DNA of 64,000 bases from Hwanghaeella sp965227365 (GTDB lineage Bacteria > Pseudomonadota > Alphaproteobacteria > UBA8366 > Aestuariispiraceae). Positions 8,515-16,506 of this stretch are shown here, piece after piece; the stretch's first letter is position 1, and each line of letters begins with the position of its first letter. Below the pieces are notes generated by a model, which saw only the letters and a program-made list of their open reading frames with translations, did no database searches and was not told the DNA's origin. The stretch is from assembly GCF_965227365.1 (NCBI RefSeq), contig NZ_OZ245754.1, positions 1,364,001-1,428,000 of the forward strand, given 5' to 3'. The position numbers and the translations under genes are program-made.

Positions 8515-8768
8515 CGGATACCGAATGTACATCATCACGGCTAGGCGAATGATTTCGGGGAGGTTTTGAAATAACGGAATGGAGGTTTTGTCATCAAAGG
8601 ATGCTATCCGGATCCCAGCGACGCCTCAATCGAAGTTCCTCTGACACCACCATCAATTGCATCTTGTTGCGGTATTCATGTAGTATGGTCCGTCGAGTGG
8701 GATCCCGGCGCCTTGGTCAGCACCGTCATACATGTCCCGCTTCCGAAAAGCAGGAGGGGAGAGCGCCA

Positions 8769-10751
8769 ATGGACATCGTTCGTCGCTGTACTAGAAGAAA
8801 AGCCTTTGTCTTGGTGCTTGTCGGTTCCACAGCCCTTTCAACGACAGGATGCAGCCTAAATCCATATGCGACTTGGACGCCGGAGGAGGTCGCGGCCCGC
8901 ACCTCTTCGACACGGCCGACCATCGTGGACGCAATGGCTTATGCCCAGACGGTGCGCGCCGCCTATCGGTCGAAGATCCACGATCAAGCGATCCTCGACA
9001 ACACGGTTTCCACCGGTATCATCACTCTGGCGACCGCGGTGATCGCCCTTGCAGCCTTTCGCGCCGATACGGACGCCATATTAGGTGTCGGTCTGGCCGG
9101 CGCTGCGGGATATACCCTCGCGAACCGGTTTTCGAACAATACACAGGAATTGATCTACTTCGCGGGGATGGAGGCACTCGGCTGCGCCACGGCGGCCATC
9201 GGGCCCTTGAACTACGATGACGCCGCGAAGATCGCCTTCAACGGCCGCCTCGACGATCTGTCCACAAGCATCGCGGCCGTTCAGAAAGGCATGGCGACTG
9301 TACAAAGCCTGATCCCTGCGGCGGAAGCCGCCAGCAACGCCACGGAAGCGATCAGCCAGGCGCGTGCGATGGTGACGCAGGCGCAGGGGGCGGCGGAGAC
9401 GGCCGACGCGACCTTCCTCAGCGGCACGACATTGCAGCGAAATATCCAGACTGCGGGATACGACCTGACCTCTGCGGTCGATCGGATCTCCCTGGCGGTT
9501 GACAAGGCCATCAGCGAGTCCCGCCCGAGACTTGACTCCCTGATCGGCATCATCAGCGAGCTCTCCAGCGCGACGGACATTCTGGCGCCGGGGCTGAATC
9601 TTGCCGGCGTGCTCGATGCCCGCATTGCCAAGGACTACGGCGAGAGTGCTAGCCAGTCCAAAATCGAAAAGCTGGATGGGGCCGGCGAGGAGAGGCCGGA
9701 GGACTTTTCCGCACGCATAGCGTTGCAGTCTGCGACCGAGGCCTTGTCCGCGGCGATCTTCAACCTGTCGAGCAGCAACCGCCGGGTCGCCGGAGAGGTC
9801 AATGCGGTCAACAGCAAGAGGCCGTTGGAGACCTTGCAGGTTTGCGGTGTGGATGTGAGCGAGATTTCCACGGATATCGCGCTGTCGACGAGCGGCATTC
9901 AGACGGATTCGAAGATCGACCGGGATATCGACGTCATCGTCTCGGGGGGAACCTCCCCCTATGTGGCCCGGTTCGATGCCCGGCCGACGCCGGGTGTGAC
10001 TGTCCAATCGCCGATCCCCGGCGACAGGACCGTCACGGTCAGTGTGGAGAAGGGCGCGCCGAGCGGCAGTTATCCGCTCAGGGTTTCCGACGCGGCCAGA
10101 CACGAGAAGACGATCAGCGTGGTCATCGCGGGAGAGCCGGCCCCTCCTCCCGAGGATGCCGGAGCCGCGCCCTCGCTTCAAAGCTCGCTCGCGAAGGCGA
10201 AGGACCTGATAACGGGTCAGACGTTCACGCCGGACAATGCCGTCGCCGGGTCCGTCTATACGGTGGAATCGGCGGAGCTTGACGACAACAACGAAAAGCT
10301 CGAGGTCGCCGTGAAGATCGAGCCGGCGCCAGCCGCGCCGCCGAGCAACGACGACCTGATCGCGGGTATCGTGAACATCACCAAAAACGGTGACACGGCT
10401 TCGAAGATCCTGAACGCCCATGGTGAAGCGAAAGATCGCATCACGATTGTGTCGACCGGCAGCGTCTCACAATCCGGCGTTGTCAGACTGGGTGCGATCG
10501 CGCCGCCGTCCCTCGTCTCGCAACTGACGCCCAATGAAGTCGCGCGACTTCAGATGGCCCTTTGCATGCCGATGGAGGAAGTGGACGGGTTCTGGGGGCC
10601 GAAGACGCAGGCCGCCCTGGACGCCGTCCGCGCGACCGACGGCAGTGGAGGAACCGGCGGCGACCTGCTCCAGGTAGAGAAGGATTTCTTTCTGAGCCTT
10701 GACCGTACGGCGATCGAGGACGCGTGCAAGGCGTTGGCCGGAACGGAGTAA
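8769..10751 (+). CDS. Large envelope lipoprotein with a peptidoglycan-binding-like C-terminus
   Basis: A 660-residue protein. The N-terminus has a basic n-region (RRCTRRK), a hydrophobic stretch and a lipobox-like LSTTGC, so it is probably a lipoprotein with the modified Cys near residue 28. Two alanine/glycine-rich hydrophobic segments follow (TGIITLATAVIALAAF, AILGVGLAGAAGYTLA). A long alanine-rich helical region (about 140-340) then leads to an Ig-like beta stretch around 390-460. Near the C-terminus, PNEVARLQMALCMP followed by VDGFWGPKTQAALDAV is a good peptidoglycan-binding type 1 motif. ATG 8769 is preferred because AGGAGGGGAG lies upstream and the signal sequence begins there. The next gene starts 14 bp after its stop. 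The function is unknown; an outer-membrane/cell-wall tether for a conflict system is a guess. Confidence 0.75.
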   Translation: MDIVRRCTRRKAFVLVLVGSTALSTTGCSLNPYATWTPEEVAARTSSTRPTIVDAMAYAQTVRAAYRSKIHDQAILDNTVSTGIITLATAVIALAAFRADTDAILGVGLAGAAGYTLANRFSNNTQELIYFAGMEALGCATAAIGPLNYDDAAKIAFNGRLDDLSTSIAAVQKGMATVQSLIPAAEAASNATEAISQARAMVTQAQGAAETADATFLSGTTLQRNIQTAGYDLTSAVDRISLAVDKAISESRPRLDSLIGIISELSSATDILAPGLNLAGVLDARIAKDYGESASQSKIEKLDGAGEERPEDFSARIALQSATEALSAAIFNLSSSNRRVAGEVNAVNSKRPLETLQVCGVDVSEISTDIALSTSGIQTDSKIDRDIDVIVSGGTSPYVARFDARPTPGVTVQSPIPGDRTVTVSVEKGAPSGSYPLRVSDAARHEKTISVVIAGEPAPPPEDAGAAPSLQSSLAKAKDLITGQTFTPDNAVAGSVYTVESAELDDNNEKLEVAVKIEPAPAAPPSNDDLIAGIVNITKNGDTASKILNAHGEAKDRITIVSTGSVSQSGVVRLGAIAPPSLVSQLTPNEVARLQMALCMPMEEVDGFWGPKTQAALDAVRATDGSGGTGGDLLQVEKDFFLSLDRTAIEDACKALAGTE

Positions 10752-10765
10752 GGGGCGGAGGAGAC

Positions 10766-11914
10766 ATGCCGCGATCCAAGAAAGCGGAGCTGATCCGGGA
10801 GACCGAGCAGGAAACGCTGAGCCGCACTCCCGGAAACCTGACGGAGGCACGCCGGACGTTCCGCGAGGAACTCAGCTATGCGGATCAACTCCGGCTCGCG
10901 GAGGAAATCGTCCTGACGCGCGGCCAGGAACTGTGTCTGGCCTACGCCAATGTGATCAGCCTCACCTTCGGCTTCGCCCGGAAACGGTCGAAGTCCGACC
11001 CCGCCAAGAAAATCCTGCGCCGGGACGTCTCCGTCTCTTTCATTGTGAAACGGAAATGGGGCGAGGGGCAGGCCGTGAAGGGCCAGGAACTGCCGAAGTA
11101 TCTCTTCGCATTCTGGAAGGTCGGGCGAAAGCGGAAGCTTTGCGCGGTGCCCACCGATGTCGAGGCGGCGGACGACGTCATGCAGGCCGAACCGCTGTCG
11201 GCGAAAAGTACGGCGCTGGTCTCAGACCCCGCGGGCCAGATCGGCGTTACCGGGGCGATCACCTGCGTCATCAAGCGCAAGAAAAGACCGTTGCCCTATG
11301 CCATCAGTTGCAGGCACGTTCTTTCCATGTCGGACGTGCGGCACGGAAAACCCGGCGGCGGCAACCCTGTCTCCATCTACAGGGGTGGGGGAGGGGCCCT
11401 CGCCGTCTCTACCGGAATACGGGGCCCGCTTTCCGGAAACCGGCGATCCTACAGCCTCGACGTCCAGCTTGCCGGGATCCTGGATGGGAAGGAGGATGCG
11501 TTCCGACAGACCATGCTAGACTTGGAGATCACTGACTATGTCAGAAGCAATGCCGATATCCCGCGCCGCTTCGACATCTACCGTCCGCCCACGAGACACG
11601 ATGGCGAGTCGCAGAGGCGGTCAGAGCGGGTAACGGCCGATCTCGTGCGCTTCCACTACAACCGCCTTTTGCCGTATCATCAGAGTATCGGACGCATCCT
11701 CCACGAGCTTCTGCTTGAGGTGCGGGCGTCGCCAAGAACGATGAAAGGCGACAGCGGCTCCCCGGCCATCACGACCGACAAGACCAAGCTGGTCGGCATG
11801 CTGATCGCCGGACAGGGCGATCTGTCCTACCTGATACCGGCCTGGTACCTCCTGAACCCGGTGCAATACGGACCGGGGAGGGAAAGAGAACGGTGGAAAC
11901 TGCTCTACGTGTAG
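10766..11914 (+). CDS. Trypsin-fold serine protease
   Basis: A 382-residue protein with the chymotrypsin-type triad in order: H184 in ISCRHVLS, D232 in YSLDVQLAG and S330 in MKGDSGSPAI. About 150 N-terminal residues precede the protease core and have no recognisable fold; they include a possible helical adaptor segment (SYADQLRLAEEIVLTRG). There is no signal peptide, so a cytoplasmic protease is expected. ATG 10766 has GGCGGAGGAG just upstream and lies 14 bp after the lipoprotein gene, so the two are probably one operon. Trypsin-like domains are among the effector proteases found beside TIR and caspase-like domains in bacterial conflict loci, so a role in the same system is plausible but unproven. 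Confidence 0.8.
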   Translation: MPRSKKAELIRETEQETLSRTPGNLTEARRTFREELSYADQLRLAEEIVLTRGQELCLAYANVISLTFGFARKRSKSDPAKKILRRDVSVSFIVKRKWGEGQAVKGQELPKYLFAFWKVGRKRKLCAVPTDVEAADDVMQAEPLSAKSTALVSDPAGQIGVTGAITCVIKRKKRPLPYAISCRHVLSMSDVRHGKPGGGNPVSIYRGGGGALAVSTGIRGPLSGNRRSYSLDVQLAGILDGKEDAFRQTMLDLEITDYVRSNADIPRRFDIYRPPTRHDGESQRRSERVTADLVRFHYNRLLPYHQSIGRILHELLLEVRASPRTMKGDSGSPAITTDKTKLVGMLIAGQGDLSYLIPAWYLLNPVQYGPGRERERWKLLYV

Positions 11915-12125
11915 AGCCGTCATTCTTTGCCCGCCGCGATGCTCTAGAAAAGACTCGGGCAGATTGGGAGGGACTGAACGATGCGAGGCGATGGCCTGTT
12001 CTAAGCGATAGTGGTTCCCGGAATCCTTCCCCATTTCTTTGGAGATCCGTTGGTTGCCGATTGGCCACGAGGTGACAAAATCGGGCATAATTTCACTGAA
12101 CTATGAGCGACCGTTGGAGGGCATA

Positions 12126-12347
12126 ATGGAGTTCGTCCCGGGAGATGTTGCTCGTCTGAAATCTGGCGGGCCATCAATGACAGTCGAAAATGTGGGTCAA
12201 GCTGCAATGACCCAAGAGGACACCGTTTGGTGCGTTTGGTTCGAGAAAGTTGGTAACAAGCAGATTGCGCAGCGTGAGACTTTCGCACCAGTTACATTAG
12301 AAAAAAAGGAAAGAAAGGTTGGGCAGCAACGTTTGGTTCGCACCTGA
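12126..12347 (+). CDS. DUF2158 (YodC-like) small protein
   Basis: A 73-residue protein starting MEFVPGDVARLKSGGPSMTV, which closely matches the DUF2158 pattern GDVVxLKSGGPxMTV. It continues through VWCVWFEKVGNKQIAQRETF, a beta-rich SH3-like fold in that family. ATG 12126 has TTGGAGGGC just upstream; the longer frame from 12039 is not supported by similarity. The family is common on mobile elements and in toxin-antitoxin-like settings, but its biochemical role is unknown. The 211 bp before it hold no gene I can support. Confidence 0.8.
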   Translation: MEFVPGDVARLKSGGPSMTVENVGQAAMTQEDTVWCVWFEKVGNKQIAQRETFAPVTLEKKERKVGQQRLVRT

Positions 12348-12455
12348 TCCGCATAGCCTTGTGACATTGGAGGATTTGTTTGACTAGCAGCCCATCATCG
12401 GAATTGGAAACGACCTCTGACAAAATCGGAGGCTCCAATGGGAGTAGAATGTTGA

Positions 12456-12694
12456 ATGGCATTTCATGGATTATTCATTGGAATTGACCGGTACAATTCA
12501 CCGGCCGTTAACGAGCCAAGGTGCGCCAGAAGGGACGCTGTAGCTCTTGAGGCGCTGTTCTCCGATACACTTGGCGGCCAAACAAAGCTTTTGACTGACA
12601 AGGATGCCACAAGGGCAGGTATTGAAGCTGAATTTGAGCGGCTTACTAGATGCTCGTCCGAAGACTCCGTCGTTATTGCATTCTCCGGACATGG
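12456..12694 (+). pseudogene. N-terminal fragment of a caspase-like (peptidase C14) gene
   Basis: The frame reads MAFHGLFIGIDRYNSP, then ARRDAVALEALFSDTLGG, LLTDKDATRAGIEAEFERL and SSEDSVVIAFSGHGD. This is the first half of a metacaspase/caspase-like fold up to the catalytic His in FSGHG. The sequence departs at about 12695, where an IS end begins, so the region with the catalytic Cys is lost. In-frame stops soon follow inside IS sequence. Intact homologues in bacteria are often effectors in immune or programmed-death systems, so this may once have belonged with the TIR and trypsin-like genes. Confidence 0.82.
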
Positions 12695-12792
12695 TGACCT
12701 GCTCCCCTGAAGAGTCCGTGTTTTGAGGTTAGTCTGTTCTCTGACTGAGGAGACAGATGATAAAGAGAAGCCGTTTCACGAAAGAGCCGGAC
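12695..12792 (+). mobile_element. 5' end remnant of a second IS3-family element
   Basis: The sequence begins TGACCTGCTCCCCTGAAG, which resembles IS3-family termini. At 12757 it enters an open start MIKRSRFTKEPD followed by a stop. KRSRFT is the hallmark start of IS407-type OrfA, as in the intact copy at 8450. The remnant stops after about 12 codons and passes into integrase sequence. It is therefore the left tip of an insertion that cut the caspase-like gene and was later deleted. Confidence 0.7.
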
Positions 12793-13190
12793 TAATTCAC
12801 GTTGTCCAGGAGAAGACCGGGACGTCGGTTTGGATTCCCATTCATGACCGTCTTCGACCTGAACTCGAATCCGCAACGAGATCTGCCAAAGGCATTTACA
12901 TTGTCACCCGTGAAGATGGTCAACCGTATGCCGTGGAAGGATGGAAATCAGTGTGGCAGCGCGACAAAGAAGCAGTAGGTCTTGCCCACACGACCAAGCA
13001 CGGACTGCGCAAGAACGCGAGCATTGAATTGATTGAGGCGGGTTGTTCCGAGGAGATGGCCAGGGCGATTACCGGCCACAAGTCCTCGCAATCGCTTTCT
13101 ATCTACGCCAAGGAAGTTCGACAGAAAGCCATGGCAAAGATGGCGGTAAAACTGTGGAACGTAGCACCCGTCGAAAAGGTGGAATTGTAA
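12793..13190 (+). pseudogene. C-terminal remnant of a tyrosine recombinase (integrase)
   Basis: The frame carries the second half of a phage-type integrase: LIHVVQEKTGTSVWIPIH, then TTKHGLRKNASIELIEAG (the HxxR box), EMARAITGHKSS (second catalytic His) and SIYAKEVRQ (nucleophilic Tyr). The first catalytic Arg and all N-terminal domains are missing, because the sequence starts after the IS tip. It ends 62 bp from the tRNA-Arg fragment, as expected for the integrase of an element that used this tRNA as its target. Confidence 0.82.
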
Positions 13191-13251
13191 ATCCGCCTAA
13201 GCGGCGATTGTAAAACCGCTGACCCGATTCTCTTTAACTTATTGAAATCAT

Positions 13252-13305
13252 TGGCGCGCCCGGCAGGATTCGAACCTGCGGCCCCAGGATTAGGAATCCT
13301 GTGCC
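13252..13305 (-). other. 3' fragment of tRNA-Arg(CCT), probable attachment-site core
   Basis: Read on the minus strand, the sequence contains the anticodon arm CAGGA-TTCCTAA-TCCTG (anticodon CCT, Arg), the variable loop, the T arm GCAGG-TTCGAAT-CCTGC, the acceptor 3' strand and an encoded CCA. The D arm and 5' acceptor strand are absent to the right, so this is not a functional tRNA. Such anticodon-to-CCA copies are typical cores left by integrases that target tRNA genes. The geometry implies that the intact tRNA-Arg lies, or lay, to the right of an element starting here, or that a tandem array of elements was later trimmed. Confidence 0.85.
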
Positions 13306-13640
13306 AAGTATGTGATGGGCGCGTTCTTAATCGGAACTGACCCGGATTGCCTCACTGTCGCAGAACTAAAAGCTATCTAGATCAAGCTGGCTCTGATGGT
13401 TTGCAGTCCAGACACTCATCTGCGTTGGGAGCAGATATGCTTTCAGTTCAAGCGACCGAAAACCAATATCCTTTTCAAGGCTTGCCGATCTAGTGTGACG
13501 TGAAATCTGACACGAATGTTGCTGTACGGGCGGTGATGTGACCACTTGGTGATATTTGGTCGGAGCATTAACTGATCAAGCATGGGCAGACCGAAGGCCA
13601 AGTCAGTAGCGCCGAGGCTGTTGATTGTCTGCCTCTCAAT
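13306..13640. other. Gene-free stretch beside the attachment-site fragment
   Basis: I see no coding frame with family resemblance, no RNA gene and no clear repeat in these 335 bases. The stretch lies between the tRNA-Arg fragment and the excisionase-like gene and looks like decayed element sequence. Confidence 0.5.
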
Positions 13641-13952
13641 CTAGGTGTCATTCTGACGTGTCTGCTTCCCGCTCCTTCTTTCCCTTCTGAGTGCCTCGAA
13701 ATCATACAAAGGCGTCTTGTCGCGAGTCAGGCGGTTGGGCCGGGATTGGGGAGATGGACTTGCCAGGACTCTGCGTTGCTCAATGAACGTCAAAAGGTCG
13801 TTAGGAACAAAGTAGCTGCGGTTGCTGATCGCAGCGAAAGGGATCTCGCCCTTCGTTACCAGACGATTGAATGAACGCAAGGGGATCCCGAGGCGGGCTG
13901 CCGCCTTGGCGGCCGTCAACAGCAATACCGAGTCATCGTCGATCTGATCCAA
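13641..13952 (-). CDS. Excisionase-like helix-turn-helix DNA-binding protein
   Basis: A 103-residue protein. Residues 8-60 read LLLTAAKAAARLGIPLRSFN then VTKGEIPFAAISNRSYFVPND, the winged helix-turn-helix pattern of MerR/excisionase-type proteins. The C-terminus is basic (RDKTPLYDFEALRRERRSGK). The listed start is TTG at 13952; no better ATG is seen in frame. In a location next to an integrase remnant and an attachment core it is probably the recombination directionality factor or regulator of a lost element. It could also be a simple element repressor. Confidence 0.65.
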   Translation of the reverse strand: MDQIDDDSVLLLTAAKAAARLGIPLRSFNRLVTKGEIPFAAISNRSYFVPNDLLTFIEQRRVLASPSPQSRPNRLTRDKTPLYDFEALRRERRSGKQTRQNDT

Positions 13953-14191
13953 GATGCCCGACCCAATGGCTTTGTTCTTTTTCGTTTGGCGGCGTTACAC
14001 GCACGTCCGTCGCGCATTGAGTTTGCTTAGAACCCCGCCATTCTTCCAGCATTGAGTTGGGGCCTGTAGTTGGTCTGCACCGGGCCCATTCTTTAGGTCG
14101 CCAAAGCGGATTTCTATTCTGGACATCTATGGGGCACGAAATTTTCGAAGAAATCCGTGACTTAAAAAATACAGCAATTTCAGTGGGATGG

Positions 14192-14266
<75 letters not shown>

Positions 14267-14531
14267 GTCGATCGCGGTGACCGATCAGGTTCCGTCGCGC
14301 GCCGGGTCGTGGACCCGGGTGCCTTTCGGAACGGCGCGGTGTATGCCATACGCTGCCCGGGCCTGCAAGCATGGAGGGACGGCCCGGGTGCGTTTTCCGG
14401 AACGGGCAGATCGACGGCCCGGAAAATGGGCGGAAAATGGCTCTGAAAGGGCGCAAATTAGGCCTCTGCGATCAGCGCGAGAATCCCTTACATTAGAAGA
14501 ATTCAGACTATCCGACGTAACCGGAAACTGC

Positions 14532-16130
14532 ATGACACCCTGGGAAAAAGCACTGGAAGAGGGGAACCCGCAAACGGCGGCACAGCTTTCCTATGCGGCC
14601 TATGCCGAAGGGCGGCGCGACCTTGAGACGGCGGTTTTCGCCTTTCGGGCCCAATGCGGTACCGGGTATTTCGAAGAGGCGGTGGAGATCCTGGCCGACA
14701 ACCCGAAAGCGGCCCAGACCACCGGCAGCTTCATCTCCTTGCTGAACATGATCGCCATGACGGGCGCGATCGATCTGGTCGACAATTTGGACCTGTTTCC
14801 GGTGATGCAGGCGAATGAAACCCAGCATCCGGGGGTGTCGGAATTCGGTGTTCGCATCGCCGCCCACTGCCTGCGCCGCGATCCCGAACATGCCCGGGCG
14901 CGGCTGTTTCTCCATTCAATCCTCCCGACCCTGATCGCCAGGCAGGATTTCAACCTGCTGCGCTGCGCCCTGGTGCCGGTCGCGGAGGCGGATCGTACAT
15001 TGATGTTGCAGCGGATCACCGGTGCCCTGGGCGGAGTTCCCGCCCCGCTCTTGCCCGAGGTCGCCCGTTTTTCCGCCGATTCCACGGATATCCTGTGCAG
15101 CGCAGAGACGGTAGAGGGCGGCTTCGATTCCGTCTTCCCGCCGCGATCCATCGTCTGGCGCGTGGCCAACGGCGCCGGGCGGATGCAGCTGGCGGAAGAC
15201 GAACCGGCGGTATTGTCCCAACCGGTTCTGGATCGGGGTCGAATCACGGCAAATGCGCGGGCCTTGCAGCAGGCGGCGGCGGACTTCCTGGCCGCCGCCC
15301 TCGGACATCCTTACGACCGGTATGGCGGGATAAGCGCGGAGGCTTCGCCGATCATCGTGCTGTCCACCGGCCGTGTTGGCACGATGGCGATGGAAACCCT
15401 GCTGAAGCGGTCCGATACGCTCAGGCCGTTCCATTCCCTCAACCTGCAAGTGGAAACGGGTGATCAGAACGCCCTGCTGTACAAACTCATGGCGGAGCGT
15501 CCGTCCGATTTTACGCGCGATATCCGGACGGCGCTGCACTATCGGTTCAGCGAATTCGCCTTTTGCCATGCGGCCGGTAAGACCCCGGTGATCGTCAACC
15601 ATCTGGACACCGTCACCGCGCCGATCCTGTTGGGCGCCTTCCCGAAAGCCCGACTGATCCGAATGCACCGCGCGCCGGAAAAGACGCTGTTGTCGCTCGC
15701 CTACAAGAACCAGTTCGGTTTCCGGCAGTTGCGGCACCTGAAAGGCCGGTTCGAGGACGGCACGGGCGAATTCGTCTTTCGACGCGACAGGACCCTTTCG
15801 ATCGAGCAGGAATGCAGTTGGTACATGCATGTGACTGATCTTCTGGCCGATATCTTCGGGACGGAACTGGCACGGCCCGGGCGTTTTCTGGATTTGGACA
15901 TGGAGCAGATTTTCGGCCTCGCGGACGCGCCCTTGGCGCAATTGGCGGATTTCCTGGACGATCCCGCCATTTCGGCCGATACCTGCCGGGAGGTTTTCAG
16001 CCGGCGGATCAACGAGAAGAGTTTCTATACTTTTGACCCGGAGCAGGGCGACCTCGGCCGCTTGGCGGTCGCGTGGGACGCGGCGCATTCCACCCTGTCC
16101 CGACAGGGCAAATTCGATCCGTCTGCCTGA
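14532..16130 (+). CDS. Sulfotransferase-like protein with a helical N-terminal region
   Basis: A 532-residue protein. The first 200 or so residues are alpha-helical and TPR-like (ALEEGNPQTAAQLSYAAYAEG). From about residue 272, SPIIVLSTGRVGTMAMETLL is a good 5'-phosphosulfate (PAPS) loop. Further on come KTPVIVNHLDTVTAPIL and ARLIRMHRAPEKTLLSLAY, which fits the 3'-phosphate-binding RxxxxxxxS region of sulfotransferase folds. The substrate is unknown; a carbohydrate or envelope polymer is likely. ATG 14532 is chosen because the tetratricopeptide-like helices start there; frames extending to 14277 run into the tRNA-Thr region. A terminator-like hairpin follows its stop. Confidence 0.7.
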   Translation: MTPWEKALEEGNPQTAAQLSYAAYAEGRRDLETAVFAFRAQCGTGYFEEAVEILADNPKAAQTTGSFISLLNMIAMTGAIDLVDNLDLFPVMQANETQHPGVSEFGVRIAAHCLRRDPEHARARLFLHSILPTLIARQDFNLLRCALVPVAEADRTLMLQRITGALGGVPAPLLPEVARFSADSTDILCSAETVEGGFDSVFPPRSIVWRVANGAGRMQLAEDEPAVLSQPVLDRGRITANARALQQAAADFLAAALGHPYDRYGGISAEASPIIVLSTGRVGTMAMETLLKRSDTLRPFHSLNLQVETGDQNALLYKLMAERPSDFTRDIRTALHYRFSEFAFCHAAGKTPVIVNHLDTVTAPILLGAFPKARLIRMHRAPEKTLLSLAYKNQFGFRQLRHLKGRFEDGTGEFVFRRDRTLSIEQECSWYMHVTDLLADIFGTELARPGRFLDLDMEQIFGLADAPLAQLADFLDDPAISADTCREVFSRRINEKSFYTFDPEQGDLGRLAVAWDAAHSTLSRQGKFDPSA

Positions 16131-16154
16131 CCCATTCCGTGACGATTCGGTAAT

Positions 16155-16185
16155 CCCGGGCCGGATGCCGAAAGGCCGGGTTTTC
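16155..16185 (+). terminator. Rho-independent-type terminator after the sulfotransferase gene
   Basis: CCCGG(G)CC pairs with GGCCGGG across an 11-base loop, with one bulged G, and is followed directly by TTTTCT. It lies 24 bp after the stop codon. Confidence 0.6.
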
Positions 16186-16322
16186 TGCAGGATGTGCCGA
16201 ACGCGGATTTATTCATTCAGCTTAAAGGCTTGCACATTGTGTTCGGTCTTCGCTATGGGCTGCCTTGAGGTTGTCCGGCGGATATCCACAATGTCCGATC
16301 TGGGGCCGGTCAAGCAGGGTTG

Positions 16323-16490
16323 ATGAAAACGATGTCGAGCGGCAAGGCTGGAAAAAGCGGTAAACCGGACCGTGACGAGCGGCTGGCGGAACGTTTGCGG
16401 GAGAACCTACGTAAGCGGAAGCAGCAGGCGCGCACACGCGCTTCGACCGTTTCGGAAGAACAGTCCGGCTCGTCGGACGAACGTGACTAG
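16323..16490 (+). CDS. Small highly charged conserved-type protein (55 residues)
   Basis: The frame ATG 16323 to TAG 16488-16490 gives a 55-residue protein: MKTMSSGKAGKSGKPDRDER, then LAERLRENLRKRKQQARTRA and a short acidic tail. It is strongly basic in the middle and predicted helical. Similar small RLxERLRxNLRxRKxQ proteins occur in alphaproteobacteria near murA, which fits this position. It ends 16 bp before dcd and is probably in the same transcript. The function is unknown. Confidence 0.6.
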   Translation: MKTMSSGKAGKSGKPDRDERLAERLRENLRKRKQQARTRASTVSEEQSGSSDERD

Positions 16491-16506
16491 GGATTAGGAG
16501 CAGGCC

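Larger units (their letters stand above)
6682..8594 (-). pseudogene. IS6-family transposase, broken three ways
   Basis: Reading from ATG 8594 gives MTKPPFRYFKTSP, then a one-base loss shifts the frame before EIIRLAVMMYIRYP. An IS3-family element interrupts the gene at 7292-8514. After it the frame resumes exactly as LSLRQVEDILFERGID and HETVRFWWNRFGP. The DDE core is recognisable (WHLDEVFVRING, LRSYR, NNRAENSH). A TAG at 6793-6795 replaces the codon after KTLQ, although the IS6 C-terminus (THASIHNHFNHQRH) continues in frame to a second stop at 6682. The element cannot move on its own enzyme. Confidence 0.85.
6614..8651. mobile_element. Decayed IS6-family element carrying a nested IS407-type insertion
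   Basis: The outer limits are set by imperfect inverted ends: GGCGGTGTCAGA at 6614-6625 and its counterpart GGTGGTGTCAGA read inward on the minus strand at 8651-8640. Removing the nested element leaves roughly 0.8 kb, the usual size of an IS6-family element. No 8-bp target duplication is seen at the flanks. The transposase is broken (separate entry). The element separates the TIR genes from the lipoprotein/protease pair and sits in what was probably their shared divergent promoter region. Confidence 0.65.

Noticed and set aside
9081..10421. 446-codon minus-strand frame
   Set aside because: Antisense to the lipoprotein gene, R/D/G/V-rich with no motif.
10699..11535. 278-codon plus frame overlapping the protease gene
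   Set aside because: The frame with H184, D232 and S330 motifs and a good ribosome site is the protease frame; the other is G/R-rich without motifs.
13252..13305. Functional tRNA-Arg gene
   Set aside because: Only the anticodon arm, T arm and acceptor 3' strand are present; the D arm and 5' strand are missing.
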